47,579 nucleotides of DNA from Nitrosopumilaceae archaeon (GTDB lineage Archaea > Thermoproteota > Nitrososphaeria > Nitrososphaerales > Nitrosopumilaceae). Positions 26,628-33,909 of this stretch are shown here, one piece after another. Each line of letters starts with the position of its first letter. Position 1 is the first letter of the stretch. The stretch spans positions 1 to 47,579 of the forward strand of contig JASHOW010000079.1 of the NCBI GenBank assembly GCA_030038445.1, given 5' to 3'. The position numbers were made by a program, and so were the translations under genes. The notes below the pieces were generated by a model. It ran no database searches and was not told the DNA's origin. It worked only from the letters and a program-made list of their open reading frames with translations.

Positions 26628-27549
26628 TAATATCTTCAGTGTCAACCTAGTGGTTGACCTACAACAGATATTTCATTATCAATTCATGCAACATGCTTTC
26701 GAAGCAGGTACTGCAGTTGCAATCATAGCAGGAATTGTAGGCTATTTTGTAGTCTTGCGTCGCTCCTCTTTTGCAGCTCATGCACTTTCACACATTGGTT
26801 TTGCTGGAGCAGCGGGGGCGGTATTGCTTGGAGTCAGTCCAGTCTTCGGACTTCTTACATTTACAAGTGGAGGAGGTATTGGGATGGCCATACTTGGACC
26901 ACGATCTGCTAATCGAGATGTGCAGATAGGCACAGTTCTTGCATTTATGCTTGGCTTGGGAGTGTTATTCATTAGTCTCTATACGGGCTATGCCACAGAA
27001 GCATATTCCATTTTGTTTGGAGAGATACTTGGTATAAGCAGCAGCGATGTTTTTGTAACAGTTGTTGCTAGCTTGGTAATTTTGATTGCGGTGGGAATTG
27101 TATATAGGCCACTTTTGTTTGCATCACTTGATGAAGATGTAGCAGAGGCAAAGGGATTGCCCATATCTCTGCTAGGTATAATCTTCATGCTCTTGGTTGC
27201 CCTTGCTACATCAATGGCGGTACAAGTTGTTGGAGTCCTTCTAATCTTTTCATTGATGGTCACGCCATCTGCAATAGCACAACGATTAGCAAAAAGACCT
27301 AGGAGCATCATAATAATTTCCGTACTTATCGCTCTAGCGGCAACATGGTCTAGCCTCTTTATTGCTTTTTACGAACCATATCCTGTAAGCTTTTTCATAA
27401 CAAGTATAGTTTTTGTTTCTTACGTATTTGTCAGATTCGTTTATCCAAGTAAAATATGCTTGATGTGTCGTAAAAAATTCAACAGCATGTCTCTTACAAA
27501 ACATGTAGAGAAAAAACACCCCAATGTATTTACGGAAGATAAATCATAA
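26614..27549 (+). CDS. Metal ABC transporter permease (ZnuB/MntB family) with C-terminal C2H2 finger
   Basis: About 311 aa from ATG 26614, overlapping the ATPase stop by 14 nt. It has eight to nine hydrophobic helices of the ABC-3 family; 'RRSSFAAHALSHIGFAGAAGAVLLG' near the N-terminus and 'VVGVLLIFSLMVTPSAIAQ' are the family's characteristic segments. After the last helix a cytosolic tail reads 'CLMCRKKFNSMSLTKHVEKK' plus H, a C-x2-C-x11-H-x4-H pattern typical of a C2H2 zinc finger. Normal ZnuB proteins lack this. The finger may sense the imported metal or bind the ATPase. The transport function is firm; the finger's role is inferred. Confidence 0.88.
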   Translation: MVTNSNIFSVNLVVDLQQIFHYQFMQHAFEAGTAVAIIAGIVGYFVVLRRSSFAAHALSHIGFAGAAGAVLLGVSPVFGLLTFTSGGGIGMAILGPRSANRDVQIGTVLAFMLGLGVLFISLYTGYATEAYSILFGEILGISSSDVFVTVVASLVILIAVGIVYRPLLFASLDEDVAEAKGLPISLLGIIFMLLVALATSMAVQVVGVLLIFSLMVTPSAIAQRLAKRPRSIIIISVLIALAATWSSLFIAFYEPYPVSFFITSIVFVSYVFVRFVYPSKICLMCRKKFNSMSLTKHVEKKHPNVFTEDKS

Positions 27550-27694
27550 AATCAAAATTATTGATGACTATATAGCTATTGGCGTCTTGATTTTTGTTTT
27601 AGCAATGTAGATTTCTAATTATGCTAATTCTGATCCATTCTATCAGTTGTTCAAAATTTTCTGATTACAAATTAAAAAGGAAAAATAGTATATG

Positions 27695-28594
27695 TCATGA
27701 AACTAGCTGTGGTCTTACTGTACTGAGCGATATTGCATGATCATCAATTAAAGTTCCTACCCCTACGTTGACATCCTTTATTCTTACTACCACCTTTGAC
27801 AAATCATCACTGGTAAGATTATATTGGTTAGCAAGAATCTCCTTGACTCTATCTTCTGTATTAGATAGTTCATTTAGAGCAGAAGGGATGGAAATATCTA
27901 GTGTTTGCCTCATCATGTTTTGTGGAATCTTGCCGCTTCCATCTTGAATTATATAAAATGAGATCTTATCTACAACTACCTCATGTGGTAGCGTATCTAA
28001 TGCATTTGCAGTATAGAATACTTGTACCTCTAAAGGATCAACATCATAGCTTGTTGATATTATAGCACCCTTTGAGGGCTGTAAGACTGAATCAAATGGT
28101 ACATTGATTATAATGAATCCCTCCAGAAAATTTTCATTATAATCTCCAAGAGCTTTTCTTATGTCTTGGCATGTGATGCCAGTAGAATTTTCTGTTCCTA
28201 GATTCATTAGTACTGTATTGGAACTAGGCCCATCATTTTCTACAACATTCCAAAGTATGGTTAACTCAGATCTATCCTTGTTGAACATGCTTACATCTGT
28301 ATCATAATGGCCTGGCCTGAGAGGTCCTTCGCCTGCAAAAATTGAACCACATTCAAACTTTGCAGTATACATTACTTCACTTGGGTTTGCAGTTGAGTTG
28401 GTTTCTTCTGTATCTGAAGACATGGGTAAAGTAGAATTATTTGTTGAAAGGGTTTCTGATAATTTGCTTGCATCTGACCCCGTAGGTAAGCTTTGAGCTG
28501 ACACTGAATTGTGGTCTTGCAACAGAATAGTTCCAACAATAGATATGATTCCTGCAACAACTAAAATCATGTACGATTTTCGCTGATTTTTCAC
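27695..28594 (-). CDS. Exported protein of unknown function
   Basis: 299 aa from GTG 28594. The N-terminal helix (about 9-26, 'MILVVAGIISIVGTILLQ') is a signal peptide or anchor, followed by a Ser/Thr/Asn-rich linker. A conserved-looking domain starts at 'AKFECGSIFAGEGPLRPGHY' and contains a pair of cysteines ('FECG' and 'ITCQ') that could form a disulfide. Strand-rich sequence continues to the C-terminus. I do not recognise a characterised family. It shares a divergent promoter with the 581-aa exported protein at 28685, with an 11-bp inverted repeat in the gap. The 145 nt after its 3' end (27550-27694) hold nothing I can identify. Confidence 0.6.
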   Translation of the reverse strand: MKNQRKSYMILVVAGIISIVGTILLQDHNSVSAQSLPTGSDASKLSETLSTNNSTLPMSSDTEETNSTANPSEVMYTAKFECGSIFAGEGPLRPGHYDTDVSMFNKDRSELTILWNVVENDGPSSNTVLMNLGTENSTGITCQDIRKALGDYNENFLEGFIIINVPFDSVLQPSKGAIISTSYDVDPLEVQVFYTANALDTLPHEVVVDKISFYIIQDGSGKIPQNMMRQTLDISIPSALNELSNTEDRVKEILANQYNLTSDDLSKVVVRIKDVNVGVGTLIDDHAISLSTVRPQLVS

Positions 28595-28602
28595 TAGGTC
28601 AA

Positions 28603-28639
28603 TTAATTCTCATAATAATATAATGTTAATGAGAATTAA
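28603..28639. promoter_or_regulatory. Inverted repeat TTAATTCTCAT-N15-ATGAGAATTAA in a divergent promoter
   Basis: Two perfect 11-bp arms flank an AT-only core containing TATA-like AATAATATAATG, between two divergent genes for exported proteins. The core is about 25 bp from the GTG at 28594. The arms straddle the TATA region, as expected for a repressor that blocks TBP/TFB. The cognate regulator is not known. Confidence 0.5.
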
Positions 28640-28684
28640 GCTAACATTAAATATGAAGCGAGACGCACGGGGAATCGGGTACTG

Positions 28685-30430
28685 TTGAAAAAGCTTTTTA
28701 CGTTATCATTGTTTTCGATTTTAATTCTTTGCCTGACATTTTCCTCATTACCACATAATGCCTTTGGTGATGGTTTTGCCATGGAAAACCTTCCTCCTGC
28801 ATCAGTAGGAAACAGACAGGTGCAACTTTTCATCCAGCTTACTCCAACAATACTCTATTCTGGCTCTAGTCAGCAACCATCTGTATTTTTCAGATGGTTT
28901 GATGCAAACACTAACGAAACATTACAGCACATATCATTTTTCCTTACTATTACAAAACATGATCAATTACTGTTCCGAGAACTTCTTCATACCCATGATG
29001 GTTTGCTCTACTTGGATATTACTCCAACTAACAGTACTAATTGGACAGTTTATGCAGACAAAGAACCAATCTTAGGTGGCTGGGTGCCTGACAATGGCGA
29101 TGATCCGATTGACGTGACCGGACCGATTTTTAATGAGGGTGGATTGTATCACTTTAACATGCAAATGTTTTCTATAGATTATGACAGTAACATATTTGAT
29201 ACAACTGACAATCCCCAAAGTGTACCTAACTTTGATGCGTATCTTAGTGTAGGAGACGTTTCAAGTCATGATCTTACCTATAACGGAAATACCTACAACT
29301 CTACCATCATTTCATATTATGATAAAATTAACAATGACTTTAGTTTCGATCCATCAAAATTGCAGATCTCGTATTCTATGCCCTTTGACTGGAACATGAC
29401 AAGAATAGCTGGCCAGCCAATCTTTGTGCACGAAGAGATTCATATTCCAAAGGCTTTCAAGGAATTTACAGGTACTCCAACATATTCTGCAACAATGAAT
29501 GGATATCAGATAACGGGTAGAAGACTCATTGTTGATCCATATACATCCGGAACTGCAGTCATAGCCCACATATTGCTAAACAAGATAGACATACAGGATA
29601 TGTCAAAGAGCATGCCAAATGGAACTGACTCGATGAACTTTACTCTTTCACCTGCAAAACCTAATGTGCAGACATCAAATAGTGCTCTTACCGACTTTGG
29701 TGGCTGGGGAGTAAAGCTGGGATGGAATCCAACTCAGATCACCCCAAACTCACAAAACAACCTACAGCTTTCTTTCTTTGATGCATTTACCGAACTACCT
29801 GTAAGTGGAGACGTAAATTACAATCTAAAATTACTGGACAGTAGTGGCAATACCATTCTTTCCAAAATAGATCAGACTGCAAAGGGAGGAATAGACACAC
29901 AAACTCTAAACTTACCAGGCAACGGCATATACAACCTACAACTGAACATCACGTCGATAGTGGGCCCAACTGGACTGCCTGATACCTCCAGAATTGGTAT
30001 GGCAAGAGCTAGTTTGGTTATTCCATCCACAGTAACTGCAGATACTGGAGTTGTTGCCATACAAGGAAATCAATCCGCAGGTCAGAGTCTACTTAATGTA
30101 AACAACACCCAAACTATGTCCTCTTCTCCTACAACCAATAATGCCTCTAACACTCAAATTGTAATTCCGGCATGGGTAAAGAACAACGCCAAATGGTGGT
30201 CAGAAAATTCTATAGATGATTCTACTTTTGCTTCCGGAATTCAATATCTGATAAAACAGGGCATAATTCAGATACCTCCAACAGCCTCTGGCCAATCTTC
30301 TCCTGGAGTTCAGATACCACAGTGGGTCAAGACAAATGCTGGTTGGTGGTCCAACGGTCAGATAGACGATCAAACATTTGTTGCTGGTATCCAGTATCTC
30401 ATCAAGAATGGCATAATCACGGTTAGTTAG
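28685..30430 (+). CDS. Secreted multidomain protein with two C-terminal IPxWVKxNAxWW domains
   Basis: 581 aa from TTG 28685. The signal peptide spans about 1-28 ('LPHNAFGDG'). A large beta-rich region (30-340) includes 'RQVQLFIQLTPTILYSGSSQ'; an Ig-like region around 345-450 ends in 'SRIGMARASLVIP'. After a Ser/Thr/Asn linker come two copies of a module of about 40 residues: 'IPAWVKNNAKWWSENSIDDS' and 'IPQWVKTNAGWWSNGQIDDQ', each followed by 'F-x-x-G-I-Q-Y-L-I-K-x-G-I-I'. The same module ends two other proteins here. It probably anchors or organises proteins at the cell surface. Sequons are abundant. Confidence 0.7.
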   Translation: MKKLFTLSLFSILILCLTFSSLPHNAFGDGFAMENLPPASVGNRQVQLFIQLTPTILYSGSSQQPSVFFRWFDANTNETLQHISFFLTITKHDQLLFRELLHTHDGLLYLDITPTNSTNWTVYADKEPILGGWVPDNGDDPIDVTGPIFNEGGLYHFNMQMFSIDYDSNIFDTTDNPQSVPNFDAYLSVGDVSSHDLTYNGNTYNSTIISYYDKINNDFSFDPSKLQISYSMPFDWNMTRIAGQPIFVHEEIHIPKAFKEFTGTPTYSATMNGYQITGRRLIVDPYTSGTAVIAHILLNKIDIQDMSKSMPNGTDSMNFTLSPAKPNVQTSNSALTDFGGWGVKLGWNPTQITPNSQNNLQLSFFDAFTELPVSGDVNYNLKLLDSSGNTILSKIDQTAKGGIDTQTLNLPGNGIYNLQLNITSIVGPTGLPDTSRIGMARASLVIPSTVTADTGVVAIQGNQSAGQSLLNVNNTQTMSSSPTTNNASNTQIVIPAWVKNNAKWWSENSIDDSTFASGIQYLIKQGIIQIPPTASGQSSPGVQIPQWVKTNAGWWSNGQIDDQTFVAGIQYLIKNGIITVS

Positions 30431-30568
30431 GCTCCATTCACAAACTAACTGATCTTAATTTCATCTTGGTAAATTGAGATTGAGATCCACAACCAGGCAA
30501 AAACGCTTCAACCTCAAGTACGCAACAACGATACCAAGAAATAAATTTCATGAACCTAACAAAGCAAC

Positions 30569-30745
30569 ATGCCACTGATAACTATCTCTATGTATCCTGG
30601 CAGAACTGAAAAACAAAAAGAGGAATTCGCAAAAGCAATTACAAAGGCTGCAGTAGAAATTCTCAAAACAAAAGAGAATCATGTAATAGTAGTTTTTGAA
30701 GAAAATCCAAAAGAGAATTGGTATATGGCAGGTAATCCTCTTTAA
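30569..30745 (+). CDS. 4-oxalocrotonate tautomerase family protein (58 aa)
   Basis: Missed by the track because of its size. It begins ATG-CCA, so Pro becomes residue 1 after Met removal, as required for the catalytic base of the tautomerase superfamily. The sequence 'PLITISMYPGRTEKQKEEFA' then 'KAITKAAVEILKTKENHVIV' and 'VVFEENPKENWYMAG' follows the beta-alpha-beta 4-OT pattern, including the C-terminal 'NW-x-x-G' turn, and the length is typical (about 60 aa). Its substrate is unknown. The 138 nt upstream (30431-30568) hold no other gene I can see. Confidence 0.85.
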   Translation: MPLITISMYPGRTEKQKEEFAKAITKAAVEILKTKENHVIVVFEENPKENWYMAGNPL

Positions 30746-30779
30746 ACACATTTTTATTTTATAAAAATTTACAAAATCT

Positions 30780-31589
30780 GTGTCAAAAATTGCAGTCATA
30801 CAGATGAAAGCCCATGTTGAAAAGGAAAAAAATCTTGAAAAAATTCTTAATTATATAGGACAGGCGGCAAAAAGAGATGCTGTATTATGTGCTTTTCCGG
30901 AATTTATGATGTTTTATACGCCACCACATCAATCTGTACTAGAGCTCACAAGATTGGCAGAACAAATAACTGGAAAATTTATAACTACAATATCTGAAGC
31001 AGCAAAAAAAAATTCGATCCAAGTTGTGGGAACATTTTATGAAAAAAAATCACAGGCAAATAGAGTCTATGATACTTCATTTCTAATTGATAGAAACGGT
31101 AAGTTGATCTTAAAATATAGAAAAATTCATCTCTATGATGCGCTTGGTTTCAAAGAATCAAAAAAATTTTCTCCAGGATCTTCAGTTGCACAACCAGTTA
31201 ACACCACTGTTGGTAAGATTGGCATGATGATCTGTTATGATCTACGATTTCCAGAGATGTCACGTATGCTTGCATCTTCTGGTTCCGAAATTCTAATTGC
31301 CCCTTCTGCATGGGTAAAAGGAAAAATGAAGGAAGAACACTGGATAACAATTAACAAGGCGCGAGCAATAGAGAATGGGTGTTATGTTGTTGCGCCAGAT
31401 CAGGTGGGAAATATCTATTGTGGACGAAGCCTGGTAGTAGATCCATTTGGTAAAGTTCTTCTAGATATGAAAAAGAGAGAGGGTATTGGCATAGTTGATA
31501 TCTCACTAGATCAGGTAAAACAGATTCGTAAAAAATTACCACTTTTGAAAAATAGGAGAACCGACATCTATGCAGACTTTAAGGTCTGA
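30780..31589 (+). CDS. Carbon-nitrogen hydrolase (nitrilase superfamily, omega-amidase-like)
   Basis: 269 aa from GTG 30780. The catalytic triad is visible: Glu41 ('CAFPEFMM'), Lys115 ('KYRKIHLYD') and Cys152 ('MMICYDLRFPE'). The fold and length match the Nit1/Nit2 branch, which hydrolyses amides such as alpha-ketoglutaramate, deaminated glutathione or simple aliphatic amides. Which one cannot be told. An AT-rich TTTATAAA lies about 20 bp upstream. Its last 11 nt overlap the 3' end of the convergent zinc-finger gene. Confidence 0.88.
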   Translation: MSKIAVIQMKAHVEKEKNLEKILNYIGQAAKRDAVLCAFPEFMMFYTPPHQSVLELTRLAEQITGKFITTISEAAKKNSIQVVGTFYEKKSQANRVYDTSFLIDRNGKLILKYRKIHLYDALGFKESKKFSPGSSVAQPVNTTVGKIGMMICYDLRFPEMSRMLASSGSEILIAPSAWVKGKMKEEHWITINKARAIENGCYVVAPDQVGNIYCGRSLVVDPFGKVLLDMKKREGIGIVDISLDQVKQIRKKLPLLKNRRTDIYADFKV

Positions 31590-32034
31590 TGGTTCTACTT
31601 GGGCATCTTATGTTACAACAGTATCGTGCCCATTTTTGCTTCATGGAATATCTAAATAAAATCATGGGCCAAAAACAGGTCTTACATGGAACCTTTGTTG
31701 CGTACATCATTCCTCTTTGAATCAGGGGGGTTGATGCCTTGCAGCCATTGTGGTAATTAGAGCATCCCATGAAGCGCTTTCTGGTTTGTCTTGAGCGTAT
31801 GACAAGAATCCTCCCAATTTTGCAATCTGGACATTCAACCAATCCATTTGTGGGTAGATTTGTTCCAAGAATGATGTATTTTCCCTTTTTTTCTGACCAT
31901 GAAAGATAGCCATTTCTGTCATAGTACTGGCGTATCTCCTCTTTCATTCTTACAACTTTTTTATCTGTAATACTGACAAAATTTCTCGAATTTGATCTTT
32001 TTTTTAGCGTAACTAATTGCGTAATGTTTTTCAT
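31579..32034 (-). CDS. Protein with two topoisomerase-type C4 zinc ribbons
   Basis: 151 aa. Residues about 65-105 read 'ECPDCKIGRILVIRSRQTRK' then 'FMGCSNYHNGCKAS', the C-x2-C...C-x6/7-C finger found at the C-terminus of topoisomerase I, where it binds single-stranded DNA. A second, more diverged ribbon follows ('VPCKTC' with 'CCNIRCPS'). There is no topoisomerase catalytic domain here or next door, so it is a stand-alone nucleic-acid-binding protein. The N-terminal 50 residues are basic with 'EEIRQYYDRNGYLSWSEKKG'. Possibly DNA repair or chromatin related. Confidence 0.7.
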   Translation of the reverse strand: MKNITQLVTLKKRSNSRNFVSITDKKVVRMKEEIRQYYDRNGYLSWSEKKGKYIILGTNLPTNGLVECPDCKIGRILVIRSRQTRKRFMGCSNYHNGCKASTPLIQRGMMYATKVPCKTCFWPMILFRYSMKQKWARYCCNIRCPSRTIRP

Positions 32035-32108
32035 GATATTATCACTTGGTTGACTGATTAAAGAATGGTAGTGAAGAATTTTTATATGGAAACTAGTCAG
32101 CGAGATTT

Positions 32109-33263
32109 GTGGAAAAAGTTTGCGTTATTGGCGCTGGCAGTACAAAATACGGTAAGCTGGAAGATAGCATTACTGACATAGCACTAAAAGCATCCGTTGA
32201 TGCAATAGAAAGTGCTGGTATAGAACCTAAGCAAATTCAGGCTGGTTACATATCAAATGTATTTGGTATAGCGGATAAACAAGTTCACTTAGGTCCAGTA
32301 ATAATGAGCAATCTTGGAATACCAGAAGTACCATCATTATCAATTGAATCTGCATGTGGAAGTGGTTCTGTTTCATTTAGAGAAGCATACGCAAATGTAG
32401 CTGCAGGATTTTATGATGTGGTCTTAGCAACTGGTGTTGAAAAAGTAACTCATACTGGCACAGAATGGACTACTACATACTTTTCTTACTGCTCTGATTT
32501 CTTTTATGAAGGTGGAGCAGGTGCATCATTTCCGGGATTATTTGCGTCAATGGCAAGAGCATATCTTGCTGAGTTTAAGGCAACCGAGGAAGATCTTGCA
32601 ATGGTTGCAGTGAAAAATCATGACAATGGATTTCTTAATCCAAAAGCTCATCTTCGTAAAAAAATTACTGTTGATGATGTGTTAAAATCTGCAGTAGTTG
32701 CAAGCCCATTGAAGCTATATGACTGCTGTCCATTTTCAGATGGTGCAAGCGCTGTAATTCTATGTAGTGAAAAGTTTGCAAAAGCCCATTCCAAAAACTA
32801 CATTGAAGTAATTGGATCTGGAAGGGGTGGATCACCTGCCGCACTGCAAGGAAGAGAACACATTACTACAATTCCAAGCACAAAGATTGCGGCCCAAGCT
32901 GCATACAAGATGGCTGGAATTACTCCAAAAGATGTTGATTTTGCTGAGGTACATGACTGTTTTACAATTGCCGAACTGGTTGACTCGGAAGATCTAGGGT
33001 TCTTTGAAAAAGGAACATCTGTGCAAGCAGTTCGAGAGGGAAGAACAAAGCTTAACGGTGATATTTCTATAAATCCATCAGGAGGGCTCAAATCAAAAGG
33101 ACACCCCATAGGTGCAACCGGAATAGGACAGGTAGCAGAAGTCTTTGATCAATTAACAGGAAAGGCGGGAGAACGAACTGTCAAAGGTGCACAAATTGGT
33201 CTTACACACAACTTTGGTGCCACTGGAGCCAGCTGCGCAGTTCATATTTTCAAAAGTGTATAA
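32109..33263 (+). CDS. Thiolase family protein (acetyl-CoA C-acetyltransferase, SCP-x type)
   Basis: 384 aa from GTG 32109. The nucleophile is Cys83 in 'ESACGSGSVSFREAY'. The other thiolase motifs are 'VHDCFTIAELVDSEDLG' (where the second catalytic residues lie in this branch) and 'INPSGGLKSKGHPIGATGIGQ' with the catalytic His. This archaeal SCP-x-like branch often forms a complex with a DUF35 protein, and one follows 3 nt later. In ammonia-oxidising archaea an acetoacetyl-CoA beta-ketothiolase is needed for the last step of the 3-hydroxypropionate/4-hydroxybutyrate cycle. This gene is a candidate for that or for the mevalonate entry step. Confidence 0.88.
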   Translation: MEKVCVIGAGSTKYGKLEDSITDIALKASVDAIESAGIEPKQIQAGYISNVFGIADKQVHLGPVIMSNLGIPEVPSLSIESACGSGSVSFREAYANVAAGFYDVVLATGVEKVTHTGTEWTTTYFSYCSDFFYEGGAGASFPGLFASMARAYLAEFKATEEDLAMVAVKNHDNGFLNPKAHLRKKITVDDVLKSAVVASPLKLYDCCPFSDGASAVILCSEKFAKAHSKNYIEVIGSGRGGSPAALQGREHITTIPSTKIAAQAAYKMAGITPKDVDFAEVHDCFTIAELVDSEDLGFFEKGTSVQAVREGRTKLNGDISINPSGGLKSKGHPIGATGIGQVAEVFDQLTGKAGERTVKGAQIGLTHNFGATGASCAVHIFKSV

Positions 33264-33266
33264 GAT

Positions 33267-33632
33267 TTGCTCTCAAAAGAGGAATTTATCAATAACACAA
33301 AGCTAGGAAAGATACTAGCAAGAAAATGCACTAAATGTGGACATCCACATCTAGTTACTACGTATTTTTGCCAAAATTGTGGAAATAAGGGATTTGAGGA
33401 TATACTAATTGAAGGCAAGGGCGTGATAGTTACTTATACAATAATAACTGTCCCGCCAGATGGATATGAGAAATATGTACCATATGCTTGGGTTGTCATG
33501 AAAATAGACAATTCTGAGTTACGAATATCGGGCTTTATGGGGGGCATAAGATCACCAGCAGATCTTCCATTAGGAACAAAAGTAAAGGTGACAGGTCATG
33601 ACGAACGTGGAATAATAATCGAGAAGCAGTAA
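33267..33632 (+). CDS. DUF35 OB-fold protein with N-terminal zinc ribbon
   Basis: 121 aa from TTG 33267. A rubredoxin-like ribbon, 'CTKCGHPHLVTTYFCQNCG', precedes an OB fold ('GVIVTYTIITVPPDGYEKYV' to 'LPLGTKVKV'). In methanogens the DUF35 protein bridges acetoacetyl-CoA thiolase and HMG-CoA synthase and shares the CoA tunnel. Tight linkage to the thiolase here (3-nt gap) fits such a complex, but no HMG-CoA synthase gene is in the window. Confidence 0.88.
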   Translation: MLSKEEFINNTKLGKILARKCTKCGHPHLVTTYFCQNCGNKGFEDILIEGKGVIVTYTIITVPPDGYEKYVPYAWVVMKIDNSELRISGFMGGIRSPADLPLGTKVKVTGHDERGIIIEKQ

Positions 33633-33703
33633 ATCAAATTTAGTAAATTAATTAAAAAAAACTCAAAATATTTCTTTTATAATATGACCCAAAATCTCTT
33701 TTA

Positions 33704-33865
33704 ATGTCAGTAGATGTTGTATGTGATCGATGCGGATCTAAAATAGCTAATATGCGTATGTTAAAATCGATCAAGGACGTGATGAGGCCATATAATAATA
33801 AATGTCCATCTTGCGGTCATACCTTATCGTCGTCAGAATTTAGTGTCGATGTGCAGAAGAACTGA
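33704..33865 (+). CDS. 53-aa zinc-ribbon protein
   Basis: Not in the track. From ATG 33704 it encodes 'MSVDVVCDRCGSKIANMRML', a basic middle, and 'NKCPSCGHTLSSSEFSVDVQ'. The two C-x2-C knuckles 32 residues apart form a simple zinc ribbon. The start lies about 25 bp after an AT-rich TTTTATAATA element (around 33675-33684), consistent with a leaderless transcript. It is a stand-alone small protein upstream of the NrdD-like regulator. Function unknown; a role in nucleic-acid or protein binding is a guess. Confidence 0.65.
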   Translation: MSVDVVCDRCGSKIANMRMLKSIKDVMRPYNNKCPSCGHTLSSSEFSVDVQKN

Positions 33866-33909
33866 TCTAAAAAGCTTACGACATATCCAGTCATAAATCT
33901 TATTTACCG

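Noticed and set aside
27550-27694. Possible small RNA or gene in the AT-rich gap after the metal permease
   Set aside because: No ORF, hairpin or conserved motif stands out; only scattered T-runs that may end transcription.
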